From JBKEDC01 sp047975205 (GTDB lineage: Bacteria > Bacteroidota > Bacteroidia > Bacteroidales > Prolixibacteraceae): a stretch of 53,650 nt of DNA. Where the stretch lies: NCBI GenBank assembly GCA_047975205.1, contig JBKEDC010000048.1, positions 1-53,650 on the forward strand, written 5' to 3'. The stretch's first letter is position 1. Each line of letters opens with the position of its first letter. The translations under genes and the position numbers were made by a program. Below the pieces are notes generated by a model, which did not search any database, was not told the DNA's origin, and was given only the letters and a program-made list of their open reading frames with translations. Shown one piece after another: positions 51,890-53,650 of the stretch.

Positions 51890-53122
51890 CTAGAACTTAA
51901 CTGAAGATCTAAATCCGAGGAAAACGGCTGTTGAACTACTCTTCACAACAGGATTGGTTACCTGCACATCTGCACCTATGGAAAACCAATTATTCAGCCA
52001 AAAGTCATAAAAGGTTTCTACACACAATTCATTGCGGAGCGACATTCCTAATGCACCGGCTTTATCATCAATAATGCCACTCAATGAATAATTAGAAAAT
52101 GCTATCCCCCATTTATCTTGGGCTCTGTTTTTAACAAAGCTATTTCCTCCTAAACCTAACAACAGACTAAAATCAACAGGAGTAGGATTTCCATCGGAAG
52201 CGGTAAGCTGCCCGAATAATCCCCAGCTTCTGTTCTCATCAATCATCTTTAATGGCTGACTAAAACTATAACTGATGTAGAATCTCCCATTTTTGTCGGA
52301 GGCTGGGAAATCTACGGGCGGATTGATATTGCCTAAGTCATAAAGGCTGTTGCCATTCTGCGTGCTGTATGTAAAACAAACGGAATGATTACCCACCGAG
52401 TTACCTATTCGCACTTTCCATCCGGGGGTAACAGCAAGCACCACTCCATCGCTAAACGGAGATTCAAAACCAGTTTTACCCACAGTGCTTATCGGATCAT
52501 AGAGCATAAAAGTCCAATTCAGCTTTTTGCCGGCTATACTGGCTATCGTTCCAAAAACATATGGAGGCGTAATGCCATTTATGGGTGCTGTAAAACCGAT
52601 ATTCCAAAAGGCATCTAAACCTGCTCCCCCACTATATTTAGTAGCAGCAGCCATATCTATCATATTCAACTTCCCGGCTAAAATACTGTTGCCTGCTCCC
52701 CAATTATATATTAAAAAAGCCGAACTAATGTCAAAACGATTTCCATGTGTGAATCCGGGATAAGAACCTGCCGTGTTTTGGGGAACCATTACCTGACCGG
52801 TAAGGCTACTCAGTGGATTACCAAAGTTATATTCAGCTTTGGTTACCAATGTCCAATGAGAAAGTCCGATACTGCCACCGTTAAACATAACATCTAATTG
52901 TGCTTTACCATCGAATGCAGATTTATTATCTCCATTTCCGGCAACAAAGTTCTGATTAAAAACAGTTACACGGGGATTAATATATAATCCTTTCGATTCG
53001 ATTTTATCTCTTGCACCTCCCCAGTTCCCCGATAAATATTTTCTTTCCTGTTGGTTTTGAGCATATGTGTTTAAACAAATTAAACTCAGACAAATAGTCA
53101 TAAACGATATTAGCTTCGTCAT
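51890..53122 (-). CDS. OprB-family carbohydrate porin
   Basis: 410 residues with a signal peptide (to about TYAQ, residue 22). LSGNWGGARDKIESKGLYI is the OprB N-terminal signature (PF04966-like: GxWGGxRxxLxxxGI). Beta-strand-rich repeats follow, including LTGQVMVPQNTAGSYPGFTH, NSILAGKLNMIDMAAA and SWGLFGQLTASDGNPTP, ending with TAVFLGFRSSVKF. It should allow sugar diffusion across the outer membrane. It stands alone; no enzyme or regulator is beside it. On the minus strand TACATTTG (53284-53277) is a perfect TAnnTTTG box about 155 bases before the start. Confidence 0.9.
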   Translation of the reverse strand: MTKLISFMTICLSLICLNTYAQNQQERKYLSGNWGGARDKIESKGLYINPRVTVFNQNFVAGNGDNKSAFDGKAQLDVMFNGGSIGLSHWTLVTKAEYNFGNPLSSLTGQVMVPQNTAGSYPGFTHGNRFDISSAFLIYNWGAGNSILAGKLNMIDMAAATKYSGGAGLDAFWNIGFTAPINGITPPYVFGTIASIAGKKLNWTFMLYDPISTVGKTGFESPFSDGVVLAVTPGWKVRIGNSVGNHSVCFTYSTQNGNSLYDLGNINPPVDFPASDKNGRFYISYSFSQPLKMIDENRSWGLFGQLTASDGNPTPVDFSLLLGLGGNSFVKNRAQDKWGIAFSNYSLSGIIDDKAGALGMSLRNELCVETFYDFWLNNWFSIGADVQVTNPVVKSSSTAVFLGFRSSVKF

Positions 53123-53276
53123 AAATGATAATTTAGTTTTAGGTTTTTATTTCTATTAAAGGTTTTTTATATCAAATCGAATGAATTTTCTTGACTCGTT
53201 CCAATGGTTCCCAATTTTAAACTTTTTGTATCAACGGTAAGAGCTAAAGACATGACTTACCTCTTTTTATTTTCAA

Positions 53277-53284
53277 CAAATGTA
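53277..53284 (-). promoter_or_regulatory. Candidate -7 box for the porin gene
   Basis: The minus strand reads TACATTTG, a perfect TAnnTTTG box. No -33 partner was seen, and the leader would be about 150 bases long. Confidence 0.35.
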
Positions 53285-53380
53285 CATTATTTATATAAAT
53301 AATAATATACTCGGAACTTTTCCAGGTTCAATCCCATTTCGGTTCAATCTTAAATTCTAGAACCAAATGCCCATTTTTGA

Positions 53381-53650
53381 TTAAGCGACAAATCTAAAGA
53401 ATAAATCTTTAGGTGTCTCAAAGTTTAAAATTTTTTCAGATCTTCTGTTTATTTTATATTGAACTTGTTTTACAAACTCGTTATCGTATGGATTAAAAGT
53501 TGATTTCTTAAGTATATATTGCCTGACAAGCTTATTTGTATATTCACTCAATCCTCTTTCCCATGAAGAATAAGGATGAGCAAAATAGAACTCACAATCA
53601 AGCTTTTGAGAGATAAGTTTATGTCTGGCAAATTCGCTTCCATTATCGCT
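53381..53650 (-). CDS. IS30-family transposase, C-terminal part (cut by window edge)
   Basis: 89 residues and a TAA at 53383-53381; the upstream part is beyond the window. SDNGSEFARHKLISQKLDCE, FYFAHPYSSWERGLSEYTNK and NRRSEKILNFETPKDLFF are IS30 motifs. The second catalytic Asp (SDNG) and the Glu (GLSEYTN) are separated by 33 residues, the DD(33)E spacing of the family. It appears intact as far as seen. GGTTCAATC occurs twice at 53325-53333 and 53341-53349, near the expected element end; the exact terminal repeat cannot be defined without the other end. Confidence 0.9.
   Translation of the reverse strand, partial: SDNGSEFARHKLISQKLDCEFYFAHPYSSWERGLSEYTNKLVRQYILKKSTFNPYDNEFVKQVQYKINRRSEKILNFETPKDLFFRFVA

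Noticed and set aside
1..53650. CRISPR array
   Set aside because: No run of regularly spaced identical repeats and no cas genes were seen; the few direct repeats occur only twice.

Overview
The window looks like a chromosomal segment from a member of the Bacteroidota, most likely the Bacteroidales (inference). It has two SusC/SusD pairs, a hybrid two-component regulator, a BtuB/BtuG vitamin B12 uptake pair, an HU-CCDC81/SPOR protein, a split LysO, AT-rich intergenic DNA and promoter-like boxes of the Bacteroides TAnnTTTG type. I could not run searches, so families are called from motifs read in the translations.

Layout. 1-1725: end of an outer-membrane beta-barrel gene, then decayed DNA with a radical SAM maturase remnant, two long hairpins resembling integron attC sites, and a CPCC-family remnant. 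1726-11747: an enzyme-free glycan-uptake locus (SusC, SusD and a DUF3823 lipoprotein on the minus strand), divergent from a 1355-residue hybrid two-component sensor/regulator. 12131-23499: a cobalamin locus. A B12 riboswitch precedes a DUF4198 gene broken by one stop codon and a tight operon cobD-cbiB-cobT-cobS-cobC-cobU-ATR-cbiA. A second, nearly identical riboswitch precedes btuB-btuG. The operon covers corrinoid amidation, adenosylation, aminopropanol attachment and nucleotide-loop assembly; no corrin-ring genes are present here.

23587-34806: housekeeping and envelope genes: galE (-), an HU-CCDC81/SPOR protein, recJ, a minus-strand operon of two LiaF-like membrane proteins with a LytS-type kinase and LytTR regulator, and a pair of M16 peptidase genes (one active, one lacking the zinc motif). 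34916-47641: a TPR/HTH membrane regulator followed by a second glycan locus (GH63-like, GH2, split LysO, SusC, SusD). 47717-49810: lptB, tatC and a DUF4112 gene on the minus strand. 49900-53650: tRNA-Ala(GGC), a decayed AbiE-type toxin-antitoxin pair, an OprB-like porin and the 3' part of an IS30-family transposase cut by the window edge.

The most interesting signals are the near-identical B12 riboswitches, where the upstream copy still carries the btuB start codon and opens a 43-codon leader frame; the attC-like hairpins with decayed cassette-like genes; and the concentration of broken genes in the window. No clearly new multi-gene system was found that I can defend.
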